DNA of 64,000 bases, taken from assembly GCF_037893015.1 (NCBI RefSeq), contig NC_133663.1, forward strand, positions 124,001 through 188,000, read 5' to 3'. The position numbers were made by a program, and so were the translations under genes. Positions 14,213 to 25,659 of this stretch are shown here, piece after piece; position 1 is the first letter of the stretch, and each line of letters opens with the position of its first letter. The notes under the pieces were generated by a model. It made no database searches and was not told the origin of the DNA. It worked only from the letters and a program-made list of their open reading frames with translations. This DNA comes from Macrotis lagotis (lineage: Eukaryota > Chordata > Mammalia > Peramelemorphia > Peramelidae).

Positions 14213-15403
14213 AAAAAATTAAAATTAAATCATATACCCATTTTGATCCTATTTTGGAATAAGGTGTGAGATATAGGTTGAGACCTAGTTTTTGACATAG
14301 TGTTTTCCAGTTTTCCCAGCAATTATTGTTGAATACAGAGTTCTTATCCAAGAAGTTAATGTTTTGGGGTTTGTCAAATATTAGATTACTATAATCAGTT
14401 ATTACTGCTTCTTTTGTACCTATTCTAATCCACTGGTCCATTATTCCATTTCTTAACCTGTACCAGGTAGTTTTGATGGCTGCTATTTTATAGTATAGTT
14501 TTAGATCTAATATATCCAGGTCACCTTCCTTTACATTTTTTCGTCAGTTCTCTTGATATTCTTGACCTTTTGTTGCTCCAGATGAATTTTGTTACTATTT
14601 TTTCTAGTTCTGTAAAATAGCTTTTTGGTAAGTTTGATTGGTTTGGCACTGAATAAGTAATTTAGGTAGAATTATCATTTTTATTATATTAGCTCAGCAT
14701 AACCATGAGCAATTGATGTTTTTCCAATGGTTTATATCTAACTTTGTGAAGTTTTGTAATTGTGGTCCTATAGTTTCTGGGTTTGTCTTAGGAAGTAGAT
14801 TTCCAAGTATTTTCTGTTGTTTACAGTTACTTTAAATGGAATTTCTCTTTCTATCTCCTGCCTTTTGGTTTCATTGTTCATATATAAAAATGCTGATGAT
14901 TTATGTGAACTTATTTTGTATCCTACCACTACTTTGTAGCCTGCTGAAATTATTTCAAGTACTTTTTAGTTGATTTCCAGGATTCTCTAAGTATACCATC
15001 ATATTGTTGGCAAAGATTGTAAGTTTTGCTTCCTCATTGCCAATTTCTTTTTCAATTTCTTTTTCTTCTCTTATTGCTAAAGCTAACATTTCCAATATGA
15101 TATTGAGTAGTAGTAGTGATAATGGGCATCCTTGTTTCACTTCTGGTCTTATTGGAAATGTTCCTGCTTTATCTACATTACATATAATATTTGTTGATGG
15201 TTTTGGATAAACACTACTTATTATTTTAAGAAAAAACATTTATTTCTATTCTCTTTTTAAAAAAGGAATGATATATTTTATCAAAGGTTTTTCAGCATCT
15301 ATTGAGATAATCATATTTCTGTTGGTTTTCTTATTGATATGTTCAATTATTTTGATTGTTTTGCTAATATTGAAATATCCCTACCTGCCTGGTATAAATG
15401 GAG

Positions 15404-15910
15404 GGTCACTCTTTATGTACATCAGAATCCACATTGGAGAGAAACCTTATGAATGTGATCAATGTGAAAAGACTTAACACAGAGGGATAATCTTATTGTG
15501 CATCAGAGAATCCATACTGGAGAGAAATCTTATGAGTAAAATGAAATGAGGAAAAAATTTCAAAAAGCACTCCTATCTTGATGACCATCAAAGAATCCAC
15601 AGTGCAGAAAAATCTCATTAATATAATCAGTGTGGTCAAGTCTTCAGGCAAAAATCAGTCATTTTCCATCAGAGAATTCATACAAAATAGAAATCATATC
15701 ATTGTAATGAATATGGAAAGACATTCAAATGGAATACAGTGCCTCTTGGCAGAAAATTCACTTTGGGTACAAACCATATTGTGAATTCAATGTGGGAAGA
15801 TGTTCAGCCAGTGATTGTCTCTGCATCAGAGTAGTCATAGAGAAGTCTTTTGAATGTGCTCAATGGAACATGCCTTTCTCAGGCAAATGGAGATTGCTGG
15901 TAAAGAACTA
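15404..15910 (+). pseudogene. Severed 3' tail of the unit 1 finger array
   Basis: Degenerate C2H2 units continue here, such as RIHIGEKPYECDQCEKT at about 15423-15474, followed by four or five more decayed units. The last part (around AATGGAATACAGTGCCTCTT and GAATGTGCTCAATGGA) matches the end of the unit 2 finger exon at 45890-46060. It is therefore the original terminal portion of this exon, cut off by the antisense L1 at 13055-15403. Several stops make it noncoding. Confidence 0.82.
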
Positions 15911-16036
15911 CATTTTTAAAAAATTTTTTAAATTTATATTTTTATTGATTTGCACATTACTAAAATAGTCTTCTTGTAAGAATAAACAAAATTCCCACTC
16001 CCCACAAAAATAAAAAACCTCACAAGAAATAAACAG

Positions 16037-16192
16037 AGGGGCAGTTAGGTGGTGCAGTGGAGAGAGCACTGGCCCTGAAGTTAGGAGTACCTGAGTTCAA
16101 ATTTGGCCTCAGACACTTAATAATTGCCTAGCTGTGAGACCTTGGGCAAGTCACTTAACCTATTGCCTTGCCAAAAACAAAAACAAAAAGAT
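16037..16192 (+). mobile_element. WSINE1-like SINE
   Basis: Forward copy with head GGGGCAGTTAGGTGGTGCAG and a CAAAAACAAAAACAAAAAG tail. Confidence 0.88.
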
Positions 16193-16423
16193 AGGTTTAA
16201 AAAAAGAGGGAAAAAAAATTGTAGTTCAGTCTCTGTTCAGATACCCTCAGCTCTGTCTCTAGGGTGGATCATATTCTTTATTATTAATCCATCAGAGAAG
16301 TTACTTCCATATTTTTTCCCACAGTTGCTATTGCTGGTTGTTCCCCTCCATCCATTCCTTTCCTCTTCCATTTATTCTATTTTCTTTCTCCTTTCACTCT
16401 GTCCCTCTTCAAAAGTGTGCTAT

Positions 16424-16572
16424 GGACAGCTGAATGGCACAGAGGACATCATCAGCCCTGGGGCTAGGAGGCCTGGAGCCCACATCCCATCCCAGACACC
16501 TAGCAACCACTCAGCCATGTGGACCTGGGTGGACCACCCAACTCCACTTCCTTGCCAAAAACATAAAAAAAA
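16424..16572 (+). mobile_element. Diverged WSINE1-like SINE
   Basis: The head GGACAGCTGAATGGCACAG, mid-section and CTTGCCAAAAACATAAAAA tail follow the SINE plan, with many C-to-T-type differences. It is one of the older copies. Confidence 0.75.
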
Positions 16573-17155
16573 GTGTTGTATCTGACCATCTTCTCCCATG
16601 ACCTACCTTCTCCTGTATCACCTACATTCCCCCTCACCTCCCCCATCCCCTTTCTCCCATCCCTTTCCTCTTCTTTTTCCTCTAGAGTAAAAGATTTCTA
16701 TACCCTATTAAGTGTGTATGTTGTTTCCTCTCTGAGCCACTTCCGATGAGAATGAAGACTCATTCCCCTTCACCTTCCCCCCTTCTACTCTATTGCAAAA
16801 GCCCATTCTTGGCTCTTTTATATGAAATATCTTATTTCCCCTTTCTTCCAAAACATTCCCTTTTCGCTCATTGACTCCATCTTTACAATATACCTTCATA
16901 TTCAACTCCCTCTTGTGCCTTGTCTAAATATGTGTCTTCTAACTGCCCTAATAAATGAGAAGAATAACTGGATATGAGTATTATTAACATCATCTTCTCA
17001 TGCAGGAATACACACAGTTCAACATCTTTAAATCCCTCATAATTTACCCTTCCCATCCACCCTCTCTATGCTTCACCTAAGTCCTGTACTTGAAGATCAC
17101 TCTTTCCATTCAGATCTGGTCAATTCAACAGGAACATTTGAAATTCCCCTATTTC

Positions 17156-17302
17156 TTTTTTTTTTAAGGTTTTTGCAAAGCAAATGGGGTTAAGTGGCTT
17201 GCCCAAGGCCACACAGCTAGGTAATTATTAAGTGTCTGAGGCCGAATTTGAACTCAGGTACTCTTGACTCCAGCTCTGTCCACTACACCACCTAGCTGCC
17301 CC
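17156..17302 (-). mobile_element. WSINE1-like SINE inside L1 ORF1
   Basis: Reverse copy ending CCACCTAGCTGCCCC. The flanking direct repeat is GAAATTCCCCTATTTC. Confidence 0.9.
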
Positions 17303-19641
17303 ATGAAATTCCCCTATTTCATTGAATATCCATCTTTTCCCCTGGAAGAGAACCAATTTTACTGGGAAGTTGATTCTCAGTTGCATTCCAAACTCTTTTG
17401 CCTTCTGGAATATTATATTCCAAAACAAGCCCTTAATGTAGATGCTGCTAATACCTGTGTAATCCTGATTGTAGCTCCACAATATTTGAATCATTTCTTT
17501 CTGGCTGCTTGTAATATTTTCTTTTTGACCTGAGAGTTCTGGGACTTGATTATAATGTTCCTGGGGGTTATTTTTTTTTTGGATCTCTTTCAGAAGGAGA
17601 TCAATGGATCTCTCAATTCCTATTTTACCCTCTGTTTCTAGGATATAAGGTCAATTTTCCTATAGAAATTCTTTAAAAATGAAGTCAAGGCTTTTTCTGA
17701 TCATGACTTTCAGGTAGCCCAATTATTTTTAAATTGTCTCTCTTGGATCTGTTCTCCAGGTCAGTTGTTTTTTCAATGAGATATTTCACATTTTCTTCTA
17801 GTTTTTCATTCTTTGGTTATGTTTTATTGTTTCTTGATTCCTCGCAAAGCAATCAGCTTCCCTTAGCACCATTCCACATTTGAAAGAGTTGTTTTCTTCA
17901 GAGAGCTTTCTTAACTCTTTTATACTCTGGCCAATTCTGCTTTTTAAGGTATTCTCATTAACTTTTTGGATTGCTTTTTCCATTTGATCCAAACTGTTTT
18001 TTTTAACATATTGTTTTCCTCAGCATTTTTTTAATCTCCTTGGTTAAGCTGCTAACTTGGTTTTCATGTTTTTCCTTCATTGCTCTTATTTCTCTTCCCA
18101 ATTTTTCCTCTACATCCTTTGATTTTCAAAATATTTTTGAGCTCTGCCATAGCTGATTTTCTTGGAGGCTTTATATACTAAAGCTTGGACTTTGTCATCT
18201 TCTGAGTGTGTGCTTTGATCCTCCATGGGACTAAAGTAATTGGCTATGGTCAGGTTCCTTTTTTTCCCTGCTTATTCATTTCCCAAAGCTTTGCCCTGGT
18301 TTAGAGATACTTCCCAAGAGTTTGACTGTTATTGAGACAGCTCTGCAAGGATTTCAATTCCTTCAATGTCTCATGAGAGACTGACTGCTCTCCTGACCTG
18401 TGCTCTGGTCTGTGGATAAGCACAAGCACTCCCCTCTGTCCTGGAGCTGTGAGGAGGATTCCTGTTCTATGGCAATGGGAAGCCCTAGACTGCAACCAGG
18501 GTCTGAATATGGACAAAGCACCAGAGTTATGTCTTAGGGACAGAGGAGAGACCTTTACAGTCTCTCCCCAACCCCTTACCTTCCAAAGGCTGGGCACTCT
18601 GGAAGCAGCTTCTGGGTGGCTTCCTGCTAGGTGGCTCCACAGGCCTGCTTCTGTTTCCCAGGATCTGGGTTCTGCTGAAGGTCACAGCTGCACTGAGTAC
18701 CACCAAATAGCTCAATTCTTACACTTAAATCTTACCATAGTAATTCAGATGCAGTTCAGCATTAATCTGATCTACCTATTTTCATTAATACTAAGTATCT
18801 AACATGAATATAGAAATTTGCTATAAAAGAAGGACATAGTTACACAGTAAAGGAATAAAGTTCCCCTAACTTCATGACAATTTCAGGCAAGCTAAATAGA
18901 TAAAAAATCACATTGAAGTAGGCTTAAAGTCAGCCAGGTAGGATATTTTCAATTCGAGAGGAAATGAGTCAGGAGATTGCTTCCTCAGCCCATGACAACA
19001 GTTGTTTCCTCAACCTTTCCCAAGAGAACTCCACCTACAGTTCATGGATGTCAACCCCATAGGATTACTGGCATCAACTCCATTCCTCAATGATCATATC
19101 TAGAGTCAGACTCAGAATAATATCAATTACATTTCAATAAAGTCAAATTGAAAGTTCCAATCATCAGCTTCAGGTTGATTCAGTGCTCAAGGATCACTTA
19201 TCCTAGATAATTAATTCATTATGAAAAATCACAGCTTATTTTAATATAACTAGTACTCACAGTAAGTAAATTCTTTTTCATCCTTGGGTTCAACATTACA
19301 AAATTTTGCTTTAAGGATGCTTGTAACAAAGACTTGGGACAGGATGTGTAAATGTAATAATCATAAATTATATACAGAGAATAGCTTATATGAAAAGTTG
19401 TCTACAATAAGTTGTTCAATTATTAACCTTGTTCAAAGGATATAAACAGACTACTACTCTCAGAATCCCTTCAAATAATGGGAACATCTTTCAGGTGACT
19501 CAAGTAGTTTGTATGCATTTCATGACATGCTTTTCATAAATGTTCTAAAGCTAGATTAAATAACAAGTAAAATCAGATTTAAAGTAACACAATAAAACAT
19601 AAATTACTACTTTTCATTAACATAACTATTGAAGTCTTTTT

Positions 19642-19792
19642 TTTGGTTAGGTTTTTGTAAGGCAAACAGGGTTAAGTAGGTTGCCCAAGGCCACACAGCT
19701 AGGTAATTATTAAGTGTCAGACACTGGATTTGAACCCAAGTACTCCTAACTCCAGGGCCGGTGCTTTATCCACTATGCCACTTAGCCGCCAC
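19642..19792 (-). mobile_element. WSINE1-like SINE with clear target duplication
   Basis: Reverse copy flanked by ACTATTGAAGTCTTTTT on both sides. Confidence 0.92.
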
Positions 19793-19826
19793 TATTGAAG
19801 TCTTTTTACTTAAAACGAAAACAAAA

Positions 19827-19973
19827 GGGGGCAGCTAGGTAGCACAGTGAATAGAGTCCAGCTGTGGAGTCAGGAGAACCTGAGTTCAAATCCGGTCTCA
19901 GACATTTAATAATTACCTAGCTCTGTGACCTTGGGCAAGTTACTTAATCCCACTGCCTTACAAAAACAATAGC
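19827..19973 (+). mobile_element. WSINE1-like SINE
   Basis: Full-length forward copy, 35 bases from an opposite-strand copy; the pair could fold as an inverted repeat in RNA. Confidence 0.9.
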
Positions 19974-20650
19974 AAAAATTATTTACCAAAACAAACAAAC
20001 AAACCCCCAAAATAAATTATTTGGCCAAAACAAAAAAGCTTCCTGATTTAACCACACAATTTAATAAATTCACATCATTGTTTCTCATGCTTCTCTACCT
20101 TTGACTAATTATACCCATATCATTCTAAAAAGTAAGATATTTTTAAAAATGAGATACTTCAGAAATTGAATTTTATACACATGAGAAGTTTGAACACTAA
20201 TTTAGTTCTTGCTTAGGTCATAAAATGACAAAAAATTCAGGTCAAAACAGTAAGATCTTTCCCACTTGCACCTTATTACATTAACTCTGATATCTTAGTA
20301 AGTCTAATAACTAATATATTCAGGATTTCAATGGCAAACGTTCTCCACCTTGATATCAGAAATATCCTATGAGAGTTATAAAGAGAGACAGTTATAATAG
20401 TATTAAAACTGGTCCTTTAAGTAGCCTAGTATTTGGAACTAGCTCAACAGATTTCTTGTATGGGAACCTTAGATCTGATGTCCCTGCCATTGAATTGCTG
20501 ACTGTTGATGTTTTTCTTTAAGTTTATTTAGTATTTTATTTTCCCTTATATTCTAACTCTAAAATAAAGCAAAAAAGAAAATTGTTTCCATCTGTATTCA
20601 GAGACCATCAGCTCTTTCTGATTTCTATACCCAATGGAGTGGATATGTTG

Positions 20651-20815
20651 GGGTTTTTTTGTTTGTTTGTTTTTGTTTTTTGCAAGGTGATGAGGTTAAG
20701 TGGCTTGCCCAAGGCCTCACAGCTAGGTAATTATTAAGTGTCTGAGGCTGGATTTGAACTCAGGTACTCCTGACTCCAAAGCCAGTGCTCTATCCACTGG
20801 GCCACCTAGCTGCCC
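20651..20815 (-). mobile_element. WSINE1-like SINE
   Basis: Reverse copy with a GTTTGTTTGTTTTTG-type tail; ATGTTGG is repeated at both sides. Confidence 0.9.
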
Positions 20816-20946
20816 CATGTTGGTTTTTAACCCAATTGTACCTCTCCCTCTTCCTTTCTCCCATTATATTCCTCTCAGCCCTTAATTTTATCTTTTTCAA
20901 TATCATCCCTTCAGATTAAAATCGCTCTTCCCATGATACATACTTA

Positions 20947-20997
20947 CATATATATGTATAATATATATATATAATATACATATATATATATTATATA
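20947..20997. repeat. AT-rich simple repeat
   Basis: Irregular TA/TATG dinucleotide tract inside an L1 remnant. Confidence 0.9.
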
Positions 20998-21920
20998 CCC
21001 CTTCTAATTATCCTAATGAATTACAAGTATTATCTTCCCATGTAGGAAGGTAAACAATTTAACCTTTGCTTTCCTCATTCACAACTGATCTTCCTGCAAT
21101 AGTGCTGTTATTTTGTACACAATTCATTTCACTTTGTATCAGTTCATGTAAGTCCAGGTTTTTCTGAAAGTATCCTGCTCATCATTTCTTATAGGACAGT
21201 ATTCTATCATAATCACCATACCACAATTTGTTCAGTTATTCCCACTGATATCCCCCCCACCATTTCCAGTTCTTTGCCACCAGAAAAGAGCTGCTATAAA
21301 TATTTTTGTACGTAAGTCCCTTTCATTTTTTTCTTTTTTTGCAATGCAGACCTAATAATAATATCGATAGGTCAAAGGGGATGCATGGTTTTGTAGCCCT
21401 TTGGGCAAAGTTCCAAATTGCCCTACAGAATGGTTGAATTGTTCACAACTCCATCAGCAATCCATTACTGTCTCTCTTTTCTCACATCCCCTCCAACATT
21501 TCTCACTTTTCTTTTCTGTTCTATTAGTCAATCTAATAGGTGTGAAGTAGTACCTCAGAACTAACTTAATTTGCATTTCTTCAATCAATTCTAAGCATTT
21601 TTCATATGCTATGGAAAGCTTTGATATTTTTTCATCTGAAAACTTTATATCTTTTGATCATGTATCAATTTGGAAATGGTTTGTGGTTTTTCAAATTTGA
21701 CTCAGTTCTTTATAGTTTAGAAAAATTTGCACAGTTGTTATTGCTAACTGCATTTCCCTCCAACCTAGTCCCCTGTTCATTCTATCTTTTCTTTCTCCTT
21801 TTACCCCTTCTCTGTACTGTTCTAATAATTATAAAACTCTAATTAAATAATTAGAAAACTCTTTATTATTAACTATCCTTTAGGGTTTCCATTTACTGGT
21901 TATCTTTTTATGCCTCTCTC

Positions 21921-22075
21921 TCTTTTTTTTAAGGTTTTTGCAAGGCAAACGGGGTTAAGTGGCTTGCCCAAGGCCACACAGCTAGGTAATTATTAAGTGT
22001 CTGAGGCCGGATTTGAGCTCAAATACTCCTGACTCCAGGGTTGGTGCTCTATCTACTGCGCCACTTAGCCACCCC
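21921..22075 (-). mobile_element. WSINE1-like SINE
   Basis: Reverse copy flanked by CTTTTTATGC followed by TCTCT-like sequence on both sides. Confidence 0.9.
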
Positions 22076-22517
22076 CTTTTTATGCTTCTCTTAAGTCTTG
22101 TATTTGAATGTCAAATTTTCTGCTCAGCTCTGGTCTTTTCATCAGAAAAGTTTGAAAAATGTCAGTTTCATTGACTGTCCATCTTTTACCCTGAAAAATT
22201 ATTCTCAGTTTTGCTGGATAGTTGAGTTTTGGTTGTAAACCAAACTCTTTTGCCTTCCAAAATATCATATTCCAAGTCTTTTGATCCTTCGATGTAGAAA
22301 CTGCTAAATCTTGTGTTATCATAATGTGGCTCCACAATAATTGAATTGTTTTATTCTGGTTGCTTGCAATATTTTCTCTTTAACCTGGGATCTCTGGAAT
22401 TTTTCTACAGTACTCCTAGTGTTTTCATTTGGGGACTTTTCAGGAGGTGAGCAGAACTGGGAAGAAAAAGTAGAAATCATAATAATAATGATAAAGATAA
22501 TAGTACACACATTACAT

Positions 22518-22700
22518 TGTTGCTCAGTCAATTGCCAGTTATTTCTCACTCTTTATGGCCCCATTTAGAATTTTCTTGACAAAGATACTGGAGTAGTTGC
22601 CATTTCCTTCTCCAGCTCATTTCACTGATGAATAGATTGAAAGGTTTAAGTGACTTGCCCAGAATCACACAGTTAGGAAGTGACTGGGGCCAGCTGAATT
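22518..22700 (-). mobile_element. CORE-SINE (MAR1-like), antisense
   Basis: Contains TTTCTCACTCTTTATGGCCC and CATTTCCTTCTCCAGCTCAT. It is orthologous in position to the copies at 7134 and 43250. Confidence 0.8.
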
Positions 22701-22716
22701 CAAGAAGATAGGTAGA

Positions 22717-22882
22717 GGGGCAGCTAGGTGGCGCAGTGGATAAAGCACCGGCCCTGGAATCAGGAGAACCTGGGTTCAAATGTGGTCTCAGACCCTTAAT
22801 AATTACCTACTGTGTGGCCTTGGGCAAGCCACTTAACCCCATTTACCTTGCAAAAACCTAAAAAGAAAAAAAGAAAAAAAAT
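22717..22882 (+). mobile_element. WSINE1-like SINE
   Basis: Full-length forward copy with an AAAAAGAAAAAAAGAAAAA-type tail; AGGTAGA flanks both ends. Confidence 0.92.
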
Positions 22883-22909
22883 TAGGTAGACAGGTAGGTA
22901 GGTAGTGTG

Positions 22910-23115
22910 CCATTCATTTTATAAATATTATCTCTTTGGATCCTCATAATAACTCTAGAAGGTAGATGCTATTATAATGCTCATTTTACAGATGAAGAAA
23001 CTGAGACAAACACAGGTCTTTGACTAGGGTCTCAGAATTAGCAAGCTGGTAGAATTGGAATTTGGATCTTTCAGAATCGAGACCTAGCACGCTATTCATT
23101 GTACTACCAAGTGTA
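22910..23115 (-). mobile_element. MIR-like SINE, antisense
   Basis: Contains CTCATTTTACAGATGAAGAA. It matches 7905-8075 and 43500-43690. Confidence 0.8.
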
Positions 23116-23397
23116 TTCTGATTTCCAAACAGAACACTGTGTTAAGTTTCACATATGTATGGGGAGGAAAATGGGAGAACTGTGCAAACTCTCTCACTGA
23201 GGTATAGATGTTTTTGTTACTGTTCTTAGTGCCCTAACCAGTCAATAAAATGAATTACTGGTTAGGATAAAAGATTTATTTTAGTATTGGCTCATGACAA
23301 GTCATATAATGATAAATGATAAATGAACATGAGAGCCAATTGCACATATCACTTTGTTGGGGGGGGGGGTTAAAACAATGTTTTGTAAGGACAGAAT

Positions 23398-23540
23398 TTT
23401 TTTTTGTAAGGCAATGGGGTTAAGTGGCTTACCCAAAGTCACACAGCTAGGTAATTATTAAGTGTCTGAGGCCAGATTTGAACTCAGGTACTCCTGACTC
23501 CAGGGCCTGTGCTCTATCCATTGTGCCACCTAGCCACCCC
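23398..23540 (-). mobile_element. WSINE1-like SINE with target duplication
   Basis: Reverse copy flanked by GGACAGAATTTTTT on both sides. Confidence 0.92.
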
Positions 23541-23762
23541 TGGGACAGAATTTTTTAGATGTTTTTTTCCTACTACTGGAAAACCAGCTCTACTCTTTTG
23601 ACACTGGCTGAATGAATGATTAATCTGTACTGTCAAACAATTCCTTGGAAAGATTGCCATGGAAGTGGAAGATAGGTTCAATAAGGAGGATCTATATATA
23701 TACTAGTGACAACTTGCACATGGAAGTTTGGAAATAATTAGATGTCATGTTGAAAAAACATG

Positions 23763-23922
23763 GAGCGGCTAGGTGGCACAGTGGATAGAGCACTGGCCCT
23801 GGAGTCAGGAGTACCTTGAGTTCAAATCTGGCCTCAGACACTTAATAATTACCTAGCTGTGTGGCCTTGGGCACGTCACATAACTCCATTGCCTTGAAAA
23901 AAACTAAAAAAAAAAGAAAAAG
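23763..23922 (+). mobile_element. WSINE1-like SINE with target duplication
   Basis: Forward copy flanked by GAAAAAACATG on both sides. Confidence 0.9.
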
Positions 23923-23991
23923 AAAAAACATGTTGTACTTAGTATGAAGCAGACTATGATGTCATCACTGCATGATCCCCAAAAGCCTTGT

Positions 23992-24252
23992 ATTTATATG
24001 CCTGATCATGATGTTCTAGAATCATTTCAGACAGAATTGCATTATGGTTGAAACTGTGCTTGCTATCTGCAAAGAAAAATGTCTTTGTACCAAAATCAGG
24101 CTATTATTCACTGTTTAAAGTATCAGTAACAAATTCTTAGAACAAACCCCTAGAATTTTCAATGACTTTCTTTTCAGACAACAAGCAAGGTTTCAACCAT
24201 AATAGAATTCTGTCTGAAGTGACTCCAAAGCATCATGGTCAGGTATATAAAT
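23992..24252. repeat. Imperfect inverted repeat (arms about 72 bp)
   Basis: The arm at 23992-24064 reappears reversed at 24180-24252. For example CAGACAGAATT..ATTATGGTTGAAAC is answered by GTTTCAACCATAAT..AATTCTGTCTG. About 115 bases separate the arms. The right arm abuts an L1 fragment. Confidence 0.85.
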
Positions 24253-24254
24253 TT

Positions 24255-24870
24255 CCTTCTCATTGGTAGTGAGTTTATCTTTGTCATTTATGATACTAGC
24301 AATCAGGTTTTCTTTTTTTTAATCAAATTCACCAGAGGTTTATCAATTTTCTTAGGTTTTTCATAAACCAACTCTTGGTTTTATGTATTAGTTCAATAGT
24401 TTTCTTGCTTTAAGTTTTATTAATTTCTCCTTAAATTTTTAGAATTTCTAATCTTTTTTTTTAATTTGTCCTTTCTCTAATTTTTGTGGTTTCATGTTTG
24501 GTTTATTGATTACATCTTTCTCTAATTTATTCATGTAAGCATTTAAAGACATAACATATCCCTGGATAATTGCCTTGGCTGTATGACATGGTCTCATTAT
24601 TGTCATTATCTAGGATGAAATCATAAATTCTTTCTATAATTTGTTGTTTGATTCTTTAAAATGAGGTCATTTAGTTTCCAATTAGTTTTAGGTCTATTTC
24701 TCCTAGGCCCATTATGGCACGTGATTTTTATTGCATTGTGATCTGAGAAGGATGTATTCACAATTTCTGCATTTCTGCATTTGATTAGAAGGCTTTTATG
24801 CTCTAGGACACAAGTCAGTTTTTGTGTGCCATGTACTGCAGAAAAAAAGGATATTCCTTTCTATCCCCAT
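24255..24870 (-). mobile_element. L1 ORF2 fragment, antisense
   Basis: Matches the region between the endonuclease and RT of L1 ORF2 in reverse; compare CCATGTACTGCAG at 24832 with the same motif near 37827. Confidence 0.72.
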
Positions 24871-24894
24871 TCAATGGGGAGGGAGGGGTGAAGG

Positions 24895-25005
24895 TAATGA
24901 GTTAAGGTCACCCAGTAAGTATTAAGTATCTGAGGCTGGATTGGAACTCAGGTCCTGCTGACTCCAGGCTCATTTCTCTATCAACTGAGGTAGCTAGATG
25001 ACTGG
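24895..25005 (-). mobile_element. Old degraded SINE, antisense
   Basis: GTTAAGGTCACCCAGTAAGT and GGCTGGATTGGAACTCAGGT match the reverse tRNA-SINE plan. The copy is too worn to assign to a subfamily. Confidence 0.6.
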
Positions 25006-25009
25006 TTGC

Positions 25010-25340
25010 AAGATTTTGTTGGCAGATGATGGGGCACTCAGTGCTGCCTCTGAAGGGAAGACCTACAAAGTTCAGATCTGCTGCTTGGGCTCATTTTGAT
25101 CTAACAAGGAACAGCAAGGAGACCCAGGGGCTACTTCAGCCAGCCAAGAGGAACCTTTAATTACAACCAATGAAGCTGGGACTTCTGTGGACAAGTTCAC
25201 TCACCTTGGCAGTGTCCTTTGGCCGGAGGTTCACATTGACAATGAGTTAGATGTGTGCAGTGTTTGGGGGGCTTCCAAAGAAAGTGTGGGAGAAGAGCTG
25301 GATTAGCCTGCCTGCTGTTGGCCTGCACCCCCAAACTGCT
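25010..25340 (+). mobile_element. RTE-type LINE reverse-transcriptase fragment
   Basis: Forward-strand translation gives LADDGALSAASEGK, then VDKFTHLGSVLWPEVHIDNE and, after a frame change, VFGGLPKKVWEK. This is the pattern of RTE/BovB-like reverse transcriptases (ADD motif, then FTYLGS, then a KVW motif). It is a short, frame-broken scrap with no 3' tail seen. It sits just upstream of the unit 2 5' module. Confidence 0.65.
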
Positions 25341-25659
25341 GCCATTGCAATTGTCTTGAGCCGCCCAGCCTTCCCAAGGGACTCCAGAGAGGGCAGCTGC
25401 CAGGGGCTTCCCTGGGCTGGAGAATGCAAGGCCACAGAGCAAGCACTGGGGGGGGGGGGGTGCAGAACTTTGGAACTGATTGGGCAGATGGGAGACCCTG
25501 GCCCGGGAGCAACCAGCCTGGGGGTGGGTTTTGGTGGGTGAGTGAGGCAGAGCTGAGAGGAGCCCCCCCCGGGGTTCCCAGCTGGCCTTGTCTGAGGTCT
25601 AGGCCTTGGGCAGGCTTTCTGCCCAAAAGGGGGGGCCTGGGGGGCACTGAAGAGGCTCC

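Larger units (their letters stand above)
13055..15403 (-). mobile_element. L1 fragment (ORF2 RT to 3' UTR) inserted in the finger array
   Basis: Read on the minus strand it contains L1 ORF2 reverse-transcriptase pieces (for example GTFPIRPEVKQGCPLSLLLL at 15239-14955 and NDYSNLLF-type motifs) and then 3' UTR. It is 5' truncated, old and frame-broken. SINEs at 13661-13795 and 14068-14212 sit inside it. Finger sequence resumes immediately at its right edge, so it interrupts the KZNF array. Confidence 0.85.
15915..18720 (-). mobile_element. Composite L1 remnant including ORF1 and 5' region, antisense
   Basis: On the minus strand, 17992-17798 encodes an ORF1 coiled-coil stretch (MDQMEKAIQKVNENTLKSRI), 17494-17304 the ORF1 C-terminal domain (FQKAKEFGMQLRINFPVKL and FQGKRW), and 16600-17150 is the inter-ORF spacer. 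The richer sequence at 18300-18720 looks like the 5' end of ORF1 and the 5' UTR. At least three SINEs break it. It supplies the reference order for judging the ORF1-less copy near 38 kb. Confidence 0.72.
18720..20510. other. Unit 1 3' flank, shared with unit 2
   Basis: No coding frame is recognised. The segment is paralogous to 46140-47560: both share AGTTCAGCATTAA/AGCTCAGCATTAA, a GACATAGTTACA motif and TCAAAACTGGTCCT, among others. It therefore belongs to the duplicated unit downstream of the finger exon. Two SINEs interrupt it. Confidence 0.7.
20510..22440 (-). mobile_element. L1 remnants (3' UTR/ORF2 end and ORF1 C-terminal domain), antisense
   Basis: 20510-21720 matches the L1 3' region seen at 34420-35000 (GCTGCTATAAATATTTTTGT and so on). 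22337-22080 encodes an ORF1 C-terminal domain with FWKAKEFGLQPKLNYPAKL and FQGKRW. SINEs at 20651-20815 and 21921-22075 and a TA repeat interrupt it. At least two fragments are present rather than one continuous element. Confidence 0.7.
22440..24180 (+). repeat. Orphan copy of KZNF intron 3
   Basis: This segment follows the same order as unit 1 (7070-8760) and unit 2 (43190-44530): a GGTGAGCAGAACTGGGAAG start, a reverse MAR1-like SINE, a reverse MIR, the AATGAATTACTGGTTA stretch and the TGCCTGATCATGATG region. No KRAB or finger exon is attached. It is evidence for a third, mostly deleted KZNF unit. It ends at an inverted repeat at 24180. Confidence 0.72.
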
